This document shows positions 15,036 through 30,000 of a stretch of DNA of 64,000 bases, in pieces. The translations under genes and the position numbers were made by a program. The notes beneath the pieces are model-generated. The model saw only the letters and a list, made by a program, of their open reading frames with translations. It made no database searches and was not told where the DNA came from. Origin of the DNA: Symsagittifera roscoffensis (Eukaryota > Xenacoelomorpha > Acoela > Convolutidae); contig NC_087068.1 in NCBI RefSeq assembly GCF_963678635.1, positions 42,865,649-42,929,648 on the forward strand, in the 5' to 3' direction. Numbering within the stretch: the first letter of the stretch is position 1; the number at the start of each line of letters is the position of its first letter.

Positions 15036-18000
15036 GTATGTGTTTTGAAATCAAAAACCTGAATTATATCGTTTTCATGAATGTTCCCAAACAATTCATT
15101 TTATATAGGCAAGAGTTTGGCAGATACTGACGAATTATGGAAGATTCTGAGCGTCCCATCGGTCCAGAGAGCGAGTGGTTCAAAGAAAAGGCACTCATCA
15201 GGTTTAGTCTCGCAATCTGCCAAAATAGCTATTAATAGCGTTCAGCAAAGTTATAATTGTTGTCGAAACTATTTATACCCAAAATTATTTGCAAACAGGA
15301 AAAGCTAGCATGTAAAACTTGCAGAATATAGAAACTTCAATCACGACTCACTTGTTTTTAAAATGTTATTTGATTCGACCCCATCTGATGGTTGTCCTTT
15401 TGGGAAAGAGATAAAACTTTGAATGAGACGGAAAATCTAGAGAGACTAAAACTTCGTGTTAACAGAAATCAGTAAAATATATCTAGAGAAAATATTCGCA
15501 ATACAACACGTACGTGGTTTATTGCATGCGATTGTTGCAACTGCAGATACAAAGGAATATTTTTCGTGTCAATAGCGCAGTTCCCCTAGTACTGCTGGAA
15601 ATCCGCAAGAAAATCAATAAGAGTTAAGAACTTGGTTTTTGCGCAGTTGCACAGACAGTTCGACGACATCCAAGAAAATATTAAATTTAAAAAGTATTTA
15701 TATTTTTTAACTTTTCAATTTGTCGTTTGCTGTGTGTGCATTGATGAAAGGAACTAGACCAAAGCTCAGAACATGAATAATTTAGTATAGTTACTTAAGA
15801 AAAAAGAATCTTGAAACATATTAATTGTAAACAATTTTAAGCAGCGCTGAATGAAGCTTAACAAGTTTTCTGAAATAAGACTAAGTTTTTCACGGAAAAC
15901 TTAGTTTTATTTCAGAAAACTTGTTAAGCTTCATTCAGCGCTGCTTAAAATTTTTAACTTTTCAATTTGTCGTTTGCTGTGTGTGCATTGATGAAAGGAA
16001 CTAGACCAAAGCTCAGAACATGAATAATTTAGTATAGTTACTTAAGAAAAAAGAATCTTGAAACATATTAATTGTAAACAATTTTAAGCAGCGCTAAATG
16101 AAGCTTAACAATAGTTTTCTGAAATAAAACTAAGTTTTTCACGGCTTTAACAATTTTTTTCCTTTAATGACTCCTACTCGCTCGCGTTACGTGCTCTAAA
16201 TTTGTCATGTAAGCAAAAAATTTGAAACCGGCTTCTCTCAACACTAAGATATAATTTTGGAAATTTAAAAATAAAGTTCGAATGACGATTCAGAGAGGGC
16301 TATCTCGCCATGTTTAAGCTTTTCAGCCTAATATTTTTGCATGTTTAATGGAACTTTTTTTTTCATCTTTAAGCTCTATCGTATGTTGCAATGCTTAAGA
16401 AATTGTTTTGTTGATTCAGTTTGAATTCAGTGTTTATTTCAAATTGTTATTAGTTAACGAAATATCATGATTTTTGTTTTTTTTTTCAAAAGTTTTCAGA
16501 AAATATAGATTTTAAAAAATCACAAAATTTGAAACTCCCAAACTTGTGGTTGGGTGCTTTCATGGTACTTTCAGGCGCTGCAAATTTTTCTCCAAATATG
16601 GCTGCTCAAATTCTTTTATTTTCCGAGGTACCACGTTTCATTTGATTTTTTCTTTTTCAGGAAATTTAGATAAAACATTTAGAATTTTTCAAAAAGAATG
16701 GATTTCCCAGCTCTTTAGTTGAGTACTCTCAGGTGTTGCGAATCTTGCTTTAAAATAACTGCTCGAAAGATTTAAGTTTTCAACATACGAGATTTTTTTG
16801 CGATTTCTAAAAAAATTTAAAAAAAAAGTTTCACAAAAGTTTACAGTGGCACTGAAATGTATAATAGCATGAATGCAGATTTGTTTATGGATTCTAGTTG
16901 CTGTTTTGGGTTCCGTTATTGTTTTCCGCAATTGCAATTTTGGCTAATTTGGTGCAATATTTAGCCATACAATGTGTTGATTTTTTCTCTATAGATTCCA
17001 AAACTGCAAAAATTAAAGAAAATTAGCCCTTGTGCCGATTCCCCGAAAGATTTATTTTCAACCTGTTGTGGAATCCGCTTACAATTCTCAAAATGTACAT
17101 TTTGACCTTAAGTTGAATTATCTAAATTAAACTCTTCGGCCTTGAGTTCAATTCAAGTTTCTATCGAAAGCAAACGAAAGAGCAAAAAAAGGCTAAGAAA
17201 GCGAAAACAGAAAAAACTTACTTGAAAAAGCATATAATGATGAGAATTTTTACATGTTAACTATGTGTTAAGAAAGTATCTTGAAATTTTTGGTTTTCTG
17301 AGAAACTAACATTCTTCAATTTCTCGTAGATACAAAAATAAACCTGGCTGCTTTCCAAAACAAAATTTTTTTTTGTGGATAAGCCAGTTTCGTTTAGGGA
17401 AAGTTCGGTTCTTATCAACTACACTTCAAAATTTGAGTTCAGTTGAAAGAACATGTAGCATGCGTCTCCTATGAGTCCGATTGGAAGCCTAATTTTTTAA
17501 GTGCAGTCAATTTTTTTTAAGTTCCGTTACTTTTGCTTGCCCATTTGCTTCGCCTCAGTGCATTATCTCTAAAAAATATTAAACAGATTTCTCCAGCTTT
17601 AGCTGTACCCCTAGTTTTCATAATCATTCCTCATAGTCGAATCTTCTACGTTGAGCAAGGGTTGATATTTGCATAATTATTAGTCTCCAAAATCCGCCCA
17701 TTTTAGCATAGCACCTTTATCCGTGTCGTAAGATACATTAATCTCAATATCAACTCTTCTTTTCGTCGCGATCACTGAAAACCAGCATCAATTGGCAGTG
17801 AGATCAAATAGATAAAATTTGGAATAGCGCAAAGAGAATTGTAACAACATGTCTATTCCAGTGGTTCTTTTTCGAGAAGAAAACCGAATTGCCGCTGAAA
17901 AAAAATTGATTGTAATAATTGCTACGGGTTTATAATTTGAATCTTGATTAGAAAAAACCATTGTGTAAACTTGATGTATTTAACAATTTTCTACTTTTTT

Positions 18001-21000
18001 TGGTTTGGTGTACAGTTTGACATGCATGTGGCATTTACTTTTGTGGAAAATCTTTGATTTCGAAGTTATTTGGAATTGGTCAACACAAAAATTTTAGAAG
18101 GGAGGTAGCCGTTGTAACTAAAAAATAGCTTGAATATTCAAAGCAAGTTTTTCGGTTTGAAAGTTTTTTTTGATTTTTCAAAGTTTTTTCAATAAGACTT
18201 GAACATTGCTAATATAAGATTTAAAAATTTTCGAAGAACTCGAAGTTTCCAACTGTTTACTTGAGTAATTTCAGGTGTTGCAAATTTTTCCTTCAAATAA
18301 CTGCTCGAATGATAGTTTCCAAGATACGAGTTTCTTTGCGACTCTAAAAGTTCTTAAAAAACAGATTAAAAAGTTTCACTAAAGTTTTCAGTTTCACTGT
18401 AATGTATAATAGCTCGAATGCAGATTTGTTTATGGATTCTAGTTGCTGTTTTAGATTCCGCTATTGTTTTCCGCAATTTTGACTGATTTGCTGCAATTTT
18501 TAGCCATACAATGTGTTGATTTATTCTCAATAGAATCCAAAACTGCAAAAATTAAAGAAAATTAGCCGTTGTGCGGTTTCGTCGAAAGATTTATTCGGTT
18601 CAGAGAGTGAGTGGTTCAAAGAAAAGGCATTCATCAGGTTTAGTCTCGCAATCTGCCAAAATAGCTATTAATAGCGTTCAGCAAAGTTATAATTGTTGTC
18701 GAAACTCTTTATACCCAAAATTATTTGCAAACAGGAAAAGCTAGCATGTAAAACTTGCAGAATATATTCTTGAAACTTCAATCACGACTCACTTGTTTTC
18801 AAAATGTTATTTGATTCGACCCCATCTGATGGTTGTCCTTTTGGGAAAGAGATAAAACTTTGAATGAGACGGAAAATCTAGAGAGACTAAAACTTCGTGT
18901 TAACAGAAATCAGTAAAATATATCTAGAGAAAATATTCGCAATACAACACGTACGTGGTTTATTGCGTGCGATTGTTGCAACTGCAGATACAAAGGAATA
19001 TTTTTCGTGTCAATAGCGCAGTTCCCCTAGTACTGCTGGAAATCCGCAAGAAAATCAATAAGAGTTAAGAACTTGGTTTTTGCGCAGTTGCACAGACAGT
19101 TCGACGACATCCAAGAAAATATTAAATTTAAAAAGTATTTATATTTTTTAACTTTTCAATTTGTCGTTTGCTGTGTGTGCATTGATGAAAGGAACTAGAC
19201 CAAAGCTCAGAACATGAATAATTTAGTATAGTTACTTAAGAAAAAAGAATCTTGAAACATATTAATTGTAAACAATTTTAAGCAGCGCTGAATGAAGCTT
19301 AACAATAGTTTTCTGAAATAAAACTAAGTTTTTCACGGCTTTAACAAGTTTTTTCCTTTAATGACTCCTACTCGCTCGCGTTACGTGCTCTAAATTTGTC
19401 ATGTAAGCAAAAAATTTGAAACCGGCTTCTCTCAACACAAAGATATAATTTTGGAAATTTAAAAATAAAGTTCGAATGACGATTCAGAGAGGGCTATCTC
19501 GCCATGTTTAAGCTTTTTCAGCCTAATATTTTTGTATGTTTAATGGAACTTTTTTTTCATCTTTAAGCTCTATCGTATGTTGCAATGGTTAAGAAATTGT
19601 TTTGTTGATTCAGTTTGAATTCAGTGTTTATTTCAAATTGTTATTAGTTAACGAAATATCATGATTTTTGTTTTTTTTTCAAAAGTTTTCAGAAAATATA
19701 GATTTTAAAAAATCACAAAATTTGAAACTCCCAAACTTGTGGTTGGGTGCTTTCATGGTACTTTCAGGCGCTGCAAATTTTTCTCCAAATATGGCTGCTC
19801 AAATTCTTTTATTTTCCGAGGTACCACGTTTCATATGATTTTTTCTTTTTCAGGAAATTTAGATAAAACATTTAGAATTTTTCAAAAGGAATGGATTTCC
19901 CAGCTCTTTAGTTGAGTACTCTCAGGTGTTGCGAATCTTGCTTTAAAATAACTGCTCGAAAGATTTAAGTTTTCAACATACGAGATTTTTTTGGCGATTT
20001 CTAAAAAAATTTTAAAAAAAAGTTTCACAAAAGTTTGCAGTGACACTGAAATGTATAATAGCATGAATGCAGATTTGTTTATGGATTCTAGTTGCTGTTT
20101 TGGGTTCCGTTATTGTTTTCCGCAATTGCAATTTTGGCTAATTTGGTGCAATATTTAGCCATACAATGTGTTGATTTTTTCTCTATAGATTCCAAAACTG
20201 CAAAAATTAAAGAAAATTAGCCCTTGTGCAGATTCCCCGAAAGATTTATTTTCAACCTGTTGTGGAATCCGCTTACAATTCTCAAAATGTACATTTTGAC
20301 CTTAAATTGAATTATCTAAATTAAACTCTTCGGCATTGAGTTCAATTCAAGTTTCTATCGAAAGCAAACGAAAGAGCAAAAAAAGGCTAAGAAAGCGAAA
20401 ACAGAAAAAACTTACTTGAAAAAGCATATAATGATGAGAATTTTTACATGCTAACTATGTGTTAAGAAAGTATCTTGAAATTTTTGGTTTTCTGAGAAAC
20501 TAACATTCTTCAATTTCTCGTAGATACAAAAATAAACCTGGCTGCTTTCCTAAACAAAAATTTTTTTTGTGGATAAGCCAGTTTCGTTTAGGGAAAGTTC
20601 GGTTCTTATCAACTACACTTCAAAATTTGAGTTCAGTTGAAAGAACATGTAGCATGCGTCTCCACTGGGTCCGATTGGAAGCCTAATTTTTTGAGTGCAG
20701 TCCATTTTTTTTAAGTTCCGTTACTTTTGCTTGCCCATTTGCTTCGCCTCAGTGCATTATCTCTAAAAAATATTAAACAGATTTCTCCAGCTTTAGCTGT
20801 ACCCCTAGTTTTCATAATCATTCCTCATAGTCGAATCTTCTACGTTGAGCAAGTGTTGATATTTGCATAATTATTAGTCTCCAAAATCCGCCCATTTTAG
20901 CATAGCACCTTTATCCGTGTCGTAAGATACATTATTCTCAATATCAACTCTTCTTTTCGTCGCGATCACTGAAAACCAGCATCAATTGGCAGTGAGATCA

Positions 21001-24000
21001 AATAGATAAAATTTGGAATAGCGCAAACAGAATTGTAACAACATGTCTATTCCAGTGGTTCTTTTTCGAGAAGAAAACCGAATTGCCGCTGAAAAAAAAT
21101 TGATTGTAATAATTGCTACGGGTTTATAATTTGAATCTTGATTAGAAAAAACCATTGTGTAAACTTGATGTATTTAACAATTTTCTACTTTTTTTGGTTT
21201 GGTTTACAGTTTGACATGCATGTGGCATTTACTTTTGTGGAAAATCTTTGATTTCGAAGTTATTTGGAATTGGTCAACACAAAAATTTTAGAAGGGAGGT
21301 AGCCGTTGTAACTAAAAAATAGCTTGAATATTCAAAGCAAGTTTTTCGGTTTGAAAGTTTTTTTTGATTTTTCAAAGTTTTTTCAATAAGACTTGAACAT
21401 TGCTAATATAAGATTTAAAAATTTTCGAAGAACTCGAAGTTTCCAACTGTTTACTTGAGTAATTTCAGGTGTTGCAAATTTTTCCTTCAAATAACTGCTC
21501 GAATGATAGTTTCCAAGATACGAGTTTCTTTGCGACTCTAAAAGTTCTTAAAAAACAGATTAAAAAGTTTCACTAAAGTTTTCAGTTTCACTGTAATGTA
21601 TAATAGCTCGAATGCAGATTTGTTTATGGATTCTAGTTGCTGTTTTAGATTCCGCTATTGTTTTCCGCAATTTTGACTGATTTGCTGCAATTTTTAGCCA
21701 TACAATGTGTTGATTTATTCTCAATAGATTCCAAAACTGCTAAAATTAAAGAAAATTAGTCGTTGTGCGGTTTCGTCGAAAGATTTATTCGGTTCAGAGA
21801 GCGAGTGGTTCAAAGAAAAGGCATTCATCAGGTTTAGTCTCGCAATCTGCCAAAATAGCTATTAATAGCGTTCAGCAAAGTTATAATTGTTGTCGAAACT
21901 CTTTATACCCAAAATTATTTGCAAACAGGAAAAGCTAGCATGTAAAACTTGCAGAATATATTCTTGAAACTTCAATCACGACTCACTTGTTTTCAAAATG
22001 TTATTTGATTCGACACCATCTGATGGTTGTCCTTTTGGGAAAGAGATAAAACTTTGAATGAGACGGAAAATCTAGAGAGACTAAAACTTCGCGTTAACAG
22101 AAATCAGTAAAATATATCTAGAGAAAATATTCGCAATACAACACGTACGTGGTTTATTGCATGAGATTGTTGCAACTACAGATACAAAGGAATATTTTTC
22201 GTGTCAATAGCGCAGTTCCCCTAGTACTGCTGGAAATCCGCAAGAAAATCAATAAGAGTTAAGAACTTGGTTTTTGCGCAGTTGCACAGACAGTTCGACG
22301 ACATCCAAGAAAATATTAAATTTAAAAAGTATTTATATTTTTTAACTTTTCAATTTGTCGTTTGCTGTGTGTGCATTGATGAAAGGAACTAGACCAAAGC
22401 TCAGAACATGAATAATTTAGTATAGTTACTTAAGAAAAAAGAATCTTGAAACATATTAATTGTAAACAATTTTAAGCAGCGCTGAATGAAGCTTAACAAG
22501 TTTTCTGAAATAAAACTAAGTTTTTCACGGCTTTAACATTTTTTTTTCCTTTTATGACTCCTACTCGCTCGCGTTACGTGCTCTAAATTTGTCATTTAAG
22601 CAAAAAATTTGAAACCGGCTTCTCTCAACACTAAGAAATAATTTTGGAAATTTAAAAATAAAGTTCGAATTACGATTCAGAGGGCATTGTCATGTTTGAG
22701 AGGGCTATCTCGCCATTTTTAAGCTTTTTCAGCCTGAATAATTTCTAGAAATTTTAAAATAAAGTTCGAATGACGATTCAGAGGGCATTGTCATGTTTGA
22801 GAGGGCTATCTCGCCATGTTTAAGCTTTTTCAGCCTAATATTTTTGTATGTTTAATGGAACTTTTTTTTCATCTTTAAGCTCTATCGTATGTTGCAATGC
22901 TTAATAAATTGTTTTGTTGATTCAGTTTGAATTCAGTGTTTATTTCAAATTGTTATTAGTTAACAAAATATCACGATTTTTGTGTTTTTTCAAAAGTTTT
23001 CAGAAAATATAGATTTTAAAAAATCACAAAATTTGAAACTCATGGTACTTTCAGGCGCTGCATTTTTTTCTCCAAATATGGCTGCTTAAATTCTTTTATT
23101 TTCCGAGGTACCACGTTTCATATGATTTTTTCTTATTCAGGAAATTTAGATAAAACATTTAGAATTTTTCAAAAGGAATGGATTTCCCAGCTCTTTAGTT
23201 GGGTACTCTCAGGTGTTGCGAATCTTGCTTTAAAATAACTGCTCGAAAAATTTAAATTTTCATCATACGAGATTTTTTTGCAATTTTTAAAAAATTTAAA
23301 AAAAAAGTTTCACAAAAGTTTACAGTGACACTGAAATGTATAATAGCATGAATGCAGATTTGTTTATGGATTCTAGTTGCTGTTTTGGGTTCCGTTATTG
23401 TTTTCCGCAATTGCAATAATTAGCCATACAATGTGTTGATTTTTTGTCTATAGATTCCAAAACTGCAAAAATTAAAGAAAATTAGCCATTGTGCGGATTC
23501 CCCGAAAGATTTATTTTCAACCTGTTGTGGAATCCGCTAACAAATCTCAAAATGTACTTTTTGACCTTAAATTGAGTTATATGCATTTTAATTATTCGGC
23601 CTTGAGTTCAATTCAATCTTCTATCAATTCAAGGTATTATCGAAAGCAAACGAAAGAGCAAAGAAAGGCTAAGAAAGCGAAAACAGAAAAAACTTACTTG
23701 AAAAAGCATATAATGATGAGAATTTTTACATGTTAACTATGTGTTAAGAAAGTATCTTGAAATTTTTGGTTTTCTGAGAAACTAACATTCTTCAATTTCT
23801 CGTAGATACAAAAATAAACCTGGCTGCTTTCCTAAACAAAAATTTTTTTTGTGGATAAGCCAGTTTCGTTTAGGGAAAGTTCGGTTCTTATCAATTACAC
23901 TTCAAAATTTGAGTTCAATTGAAAGAACATGTAGCATGCGTCTCCACTGGGTCCGATTGGAAGCCTAATTTTTGAGTGCCGTCCATTTTTTTAAGTTCCG

Positions 24001-27000
24001 TTATTTTTGCTTGACCATTTGCTTCGTCTCAGTGCTTTATCTCTAAAAATATTAAACAGATATCTCCAGCTTTAGCTATACCCCAGCACAAAGAACAAAC
24101 TAACAAATTCTTCAATTTCTCGAAGATACAGAAATAAACCTGGCTGCTTTCCAAAACAAAATTTTTTTTTGTGGATAAGCCAGTTTGGTTGAGGGAAAGT
24201 TCGGTTCTTATCAACTACACTTCAAAATTTGAGTTCAGTTAAAAGAACATGTAGCATGCGTCTCCACTGGGTCCGATTGGAAGCCTAATTTTTGAGTGCC
24301 GTCCATTTTTTTAAGTTCCGTTACTTTTGCTTGACCATTTGCTTCGTCTCAGTGCTTTATCTCTATAAATATTAAACAGATATCTCCAGCTTTAGCTATA
24401 CCCCTAGTTTTCATAATCGTTCCTCATAGTCGAATCTTCTACGTTGAGCAAGTGTTGATATTTGCATAATTATTAGTCTCCAAAATCCGCCCATTTTAGC
24501 ATAGACCTTTATCCGTGTCGTAAGATACATTATTCTCAATATCAACTCTTCTTTTCGTCGCGATCACTGAAAACCAGCATCAATCGGCAGTGAGATCAAA
24601 TAGATAAAGTTTGGAATAGCGCAAACAGAATTTTAACAACATGTCTATTCCAGTGGTTCTTTTTCGAAGAAAACCGAATTGCCGCTGAAAAAGAATTGAT
24701 TGTAATAATTGCTACGGCTTTATAATTTGAATCTTGATTAGAAAAAACCATTGTGTAAACTTGATGTATTTAACAATTTTCTACTTTTTTTGGTTTTGGT
24801 TTACAATTTGACATGCATGTGGCATTTACTTTTGTGGAAAATCTTTGATTTCGAAGTAATTTGGAATTGGTCAACATAAAAATTTTAGAAGGGAGGTAGC
24901 CGTTGTAACTAAAAAATAGCTTGAATATTCAAAGCAAGTTTTTCGGTTTGAAAGTTTTTTTTGATTTTTCAAAGTTTTTTCAATAAGACTTGAACATTAC
25001 TAATATAAGATTTAAAATTTTTCGAAGAACTCGAAGTTTCCAACTGTTAATTTGAGTAATTTCAGCTGTTGCAAATTTTTTCCTTCAAATAATTGCTCGA
25101 ATGATAGTTTCCAAGATACGAGTTTCTTTGCGACTCTAAAAATTTAAAAAAAAAACAGAATAAAAAGTTTACAGTTTCACTGTAATGTATAATAGCATTA
25201 ATGCAGTTTTGTTTATGGATTCTTGTTGCTGTTTTGGATTCCGCTATTGTTTTCCGCAATTTTGGCTGATTTCGTGCAATATTGAGTCATACAATGTGTT
25301 GATTTTGTCTCCATAAATTCCAAAACTGCAAAAAGTAATTGTGCGGATTACTCGAAAGATTTATTTTCAACTTGTTGTGGAATCCGCTAAAAAATCTCAA
25401 TATGTACATTTTGACCATAAATTGAATTATCTGCAATTAAATTCTTCGGCCTTGAGTTGAATTCAATCTTCTATCAATTCAAGTTTCTATCGAAAGCAAA
25501 CGAAAGAGCAAAAAAGATTAAGAAAGCGAAAACCGAAAAACTTAATTAAAAACATGTAATGATGAAAATATTTAATGTTGACTTTGTGTTAGGAAAGTAA
25601 CTTGAAGTTTTTGGTTTTCTGAGAAACTAACAAATTCTTTAGTTTCTCGTAGCTCCAAAAATAAACCTGGCTGCTTTCCAAAACAAAAATTATTTTTTTG
25701 TAGATCAGCCAGTTTGGTTTAGGGAAATTTCCGTTCCCATCAACTACCCTTCAAATTTTGAGTTCAGTTGAGAGAACATGTAGCATGCGTCTTCACTGAA
25801 GCCCGATTGGAAGCCCAGTTTTCTGAGTGAAATCCGTTTGTTTAAGTTACGTTGTTTTTGCTTGTCCATTTTCTTCGTCTCAGTGCATTATCTCTAAAAA
25901 TATCAAACAGATCTCTCCAACTTCAGCTGTACACCTAGTTTTCTTAAGCATTCCTCACAGTCGAATCTTTTACGTTGAGCAAGTGTTGATAGTTGCATAA
26001 TTATTAGTCTCCGAAATCCGCCCAGTTTAGCATAGCACCGGTATCCGTGTCTAAGATACATTATTCTCAATATCAACTCTTCTTTTCATCGCGATCACTG
26101 AAAACCAGCTACAATCGTCAGTGAGATCAAATAGATAAAATTTCGAATAGCGCAAAAAGAAATTTAACAACATGACTATTCCAGTGGTTCTTTTTCGAGA
26201 AGAAAACCGAATTGCTGCTGAAAAAGAATTGATTGTAATAATTGCTACGGGTTTATAATTTGAATCTTGATTGGAAAAAACCATGGTGTTAACTTGATGT
26301 ATTTAACAGTTTTCTACTTTTTTTGGTTTGGTTTATAACATAACATGCATGTGGCATTTACTATTGTGGAAAATCTTTGATTTCGAAGTAATTTGGAATT
26401 GGTCAACACAAAAATTTTAGAAGGGAGTTAGCCGTTGTAACTAAGAAATTGCATGAACATTAAAAGCAAGTTTTTCGATTTGAATGATTTTTGATTTTTC
26501 AAAGTTTTTTTTCACTGAGACTTGAACATTACTAATATAAGATTTAAAAATTTTCGAAGAACTCGAAGTTTTCAACTGTTTACTTGAGTAATTTCAGGTG
26601 TTGCAAATTTTTCCTTCAAATAACTGCTCGAATGATAGTTTCCAAGATACGAGTTTCTTTGCGACTCTAAAAGCGTTTAAAAAACAGATTAAAAACTTTC
26701 ACTAAAGTTTTCAGTTTCACTAATGTATAATAGCTCGAATGCAGATTTGTTTTTCGATTCTAGTTGCTGTTTTAGATTCCGCTATTGTTTTCCGCAATTG
26801 CAATTTTGACTGATTTGCTGCAATATTTAGCCATACAATGTGTTGATTTTTTCTCTGTAGTTTCCAAAACTTCAAAAATTAAAGAAAATTAACCGTTGTG
26901 CGGTTTCGCCGAAAGATTTATTTTCAACCTGTTGTGGAATCCGCTAACAAATCTCAAAATATACTTTTTGACCTTAAATTGAGTTCTATGCATTTTAATT

Positions 27001-30000
27001 CTTCGGCCTCTTGTTAAATTCAATCTTCTATCAATTCAAGCTTCTATCGAAAGCAAACGAAAGAGCAAAAAAGATTAAGAAAGCGAAAACCGAAAAACTT
27101 AATTAAAAACATGTAATGATGAAAATATTTAATGTTGACTTTGTGTTAGGAAAGTATCTTGAAGTTTTTGGTTTTCTTAGAAACTAACAAATTCTTTAGT
27201 TTCTCGTAGCTCCAAAAAAAACCTGGCTGCTTTCCAAAACAAAAATTATTTTTTTTGTAGATAAGCCAGTTTGGTTTAGAGAAATTTCCGTTCTCATCAA
27301 CTACTCTTCAAAATTTGAGTTCAGTTGAGAGAACATGTAGCATGCGTCTCCACTGAATCCCGATTGGAAGCCCAGTTTTTGAGTGAAATACGTTTATATA
27401 AGTTACGTTATTTTTGCTTGCCCATTTGCTTCGTCTCAGTGCACTATCTCTAAAAATATTAAACAGATCTCTCCAGCTTTAGCTGTACACCTAGTTTTCA
27501 TAAGCATTCCTCAGAGTCGAATCTTCTACGTTGAGCAAGTGTTGATAATTCATAGTTGCATAATTATTAGTGTCCAAAATCAGCCCAGTTCAGCATAGCA
27601 CCGGTATCCGTGTCTAAGATACATTATTCTCGATATCAACTCTTCTTTTCATCGCGATCACTGAAAACCAGCTACAATCGGCAGTGAGATCAAATAGATA
27701 AAGTTTCGAAAAGCGCAAACAATTTTTTCAACATGACTATTACAGTGGTTCTTTTTCGAGAAGGAAACCGAATTGCCGCTGAAAAAGAATTGAATGTATT
27801 AATTGCTACATGTTTATAATTTGAATCTTGATTGGAAAAAAAACATGGTGTTAACTTGATGTATTTAAGTTTTCTACTTTTTTTTGTTTTGGTTTACAAT
27901 TTGACATGCATGTGGCATTTACTATTGTGGAAAATCTTTCATTTCGAAGTAATTTGGAATTTGTCAACACAAAGTTTTTAGAAAGGAGGTAGCCGGTGTA
28001 ACATAAAATTGCATGAACATTAAAAGCAAGTTATTCGATTTGAAGGATTTTTGGTTTTTCAAAGTTTTTTTTGACTAAGACTTGAACAATAATTAGATAA
28101 GATTTAAAAATTTTCGAAGAACTCGAAGTTTCCAACTGTTTATTTGAGTAATTTCAGGTGTTGCAAATTTTTCCTTCAAAATAACTCCTCGAAAGATAGT
28201 TTTCCAAGATACGAGTTTCTTTGCGACTCCTAAAGATTTTTAAAAAACAGAATAAAAAGTTTCACAAAAGTTTGCAGTTTAACTAATGTATAATAGCTTG
28301 AATGCAGATTTGTTTATGGATTCCAGTTGCTGTTTTGGATTCCGCTATTGTTTTCCGCAATTGCATTTTTGGCTGATTTGGTGCAATATTGAGCATACAG
28401 TGTTGATTATTTCTGTATAGATTCCAAAACTGCAAAAATTAAAGAAAAATAGCTGTTGTGCGGATTCCGCGAAAGATTTATTTTCAATCTGTTGTAGATT
28501 TAGGTACCGCAAATAATCATCGGAATGTGTCCAGTGTTATCTCATGTTAAAGCCCTTTGATTCGTTATTCGAACTTCAGACAAAATTTAAAAAATTCTGT
28601 TCAAATCTGATTTTGAGTAAAGCGAGCAAGTAGGTCTTTAAATATTCTTATGAAAGGCTAGCTCTTATAATTTATAGTCAACCAATAAAAATGTATTTTT
28701 TTTTCAAATAAAAGGTTTCGAACTTTTTCAGCGCCTACTTCTATTTCTTTTATTTCTTTTAATTAATTTCTTTTAGTTTGCTTATGATTTTTACGCTTGC
28801 GACTAGCAAGCGTTATCAAATCGGATTATAGACTTTTTCGAGTTAACAATTTGTTAAATAGAATCACTTGTATCTTGATTCATAATCACGGTTGCGATTA
28901 GCAAGCGCTGTCAAACCAAAGTATAGCTTTTTTCGGGTTAACATAGACTTGTTCGGGTTAACAACTAGTTTAACAGAGTTAATTGAATAATTTTACCTTT
29001 GGTTCATATGAAATCAAAAATCAGATGTTAATTTGTGCATGTGGAGAAAAGATAACGCACCTGCCTATAAAGTCAATGGTTGGTTCGAATCTGGCCAGGA
29101 CCTGTTTTTTTAGCGGAAAATTGTCAGCGAGTCAAAAAATCTTTGTCGGATTTCTGTTGGTCTGCTTTTTTGTCGGCTTAGTTGCCGCAGCCTCACATTT
29201 GCCTGAGTTTTTTTTTTACTCAAGTTAAAATACATTTCAGTGTATTCCGATTTTGGGAAAGTAATTGAGTTCCGAGAAGTTTTGCTAATTTTTGTTTGCT
29301 ATTTTGATTTGTTTTTCATGCTGTTTTTTACCCTTGCGATAAGCAAGGGAATTACAATCGGGTGCCAGATGTTTTTTCCCGTAAACAACTGTGCCCACAG
29401 TATCTTCACTTCTAGAGGATCTTTCAAGTTTAAATAAAGTTACTATCACTTAAGTAGTAATCCAAGCCCGTTTCTGATTGTTTTTTTTTGGAGGTGTTCG
29501 TGATTTTCGTCCTAGCTTCTGTCGCTTCATTTACAGTTTTTTAAGAGTAGTGAAAGTAGTGAAGACTCTTATATAGGAAAATTGATGCACTTAGGTATAT
29601 TGGTGCACTTAATATATATGCATTTTTTGAGTTCAATTGAAATTCGTCTGTTGAAAATAACGTAAATAGCACGCTCCAAATACGAACGTGGAAATGGCGC
29701 GAAAACAAGTGAACGATTTCTAGTTTCGAAAGTGGACTTTCTAAGATTTCCCAGCGGAATGAAAACTTTACTGTTGATCCAGTTTTCTCAAGTTGGGTTC
29801 GTGTTATCAAAAAAGTGACAATCATTAATTGTTCTAGAAATTCAAAGAGCGTAAAGGGCATCTATTTTTTCTTTGAATTTCGATAGTTAGATTTTTGAAG
29901 TGTTGGTTTTTTGAAGTGTTTTTTTTTGGACTTAGTGGTTTTCTTTTCCTGTCTGCTAGCTTCCACTGTTATTTTATGCTGTATCGCAAGTGGTGCGAAG

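Noticed and set aside
23491-23736. 81-codon ORF in the tandem array
   Set aside because: The frame is broken in the other array copies and the sequence is repeat DNA; no conserved peptide.
15163-28490. CRISPR array or bacterial satellite
   Set aside because: The units are 1.5-1.9 kb, without short repeat-spacer structure, in an animal intron.
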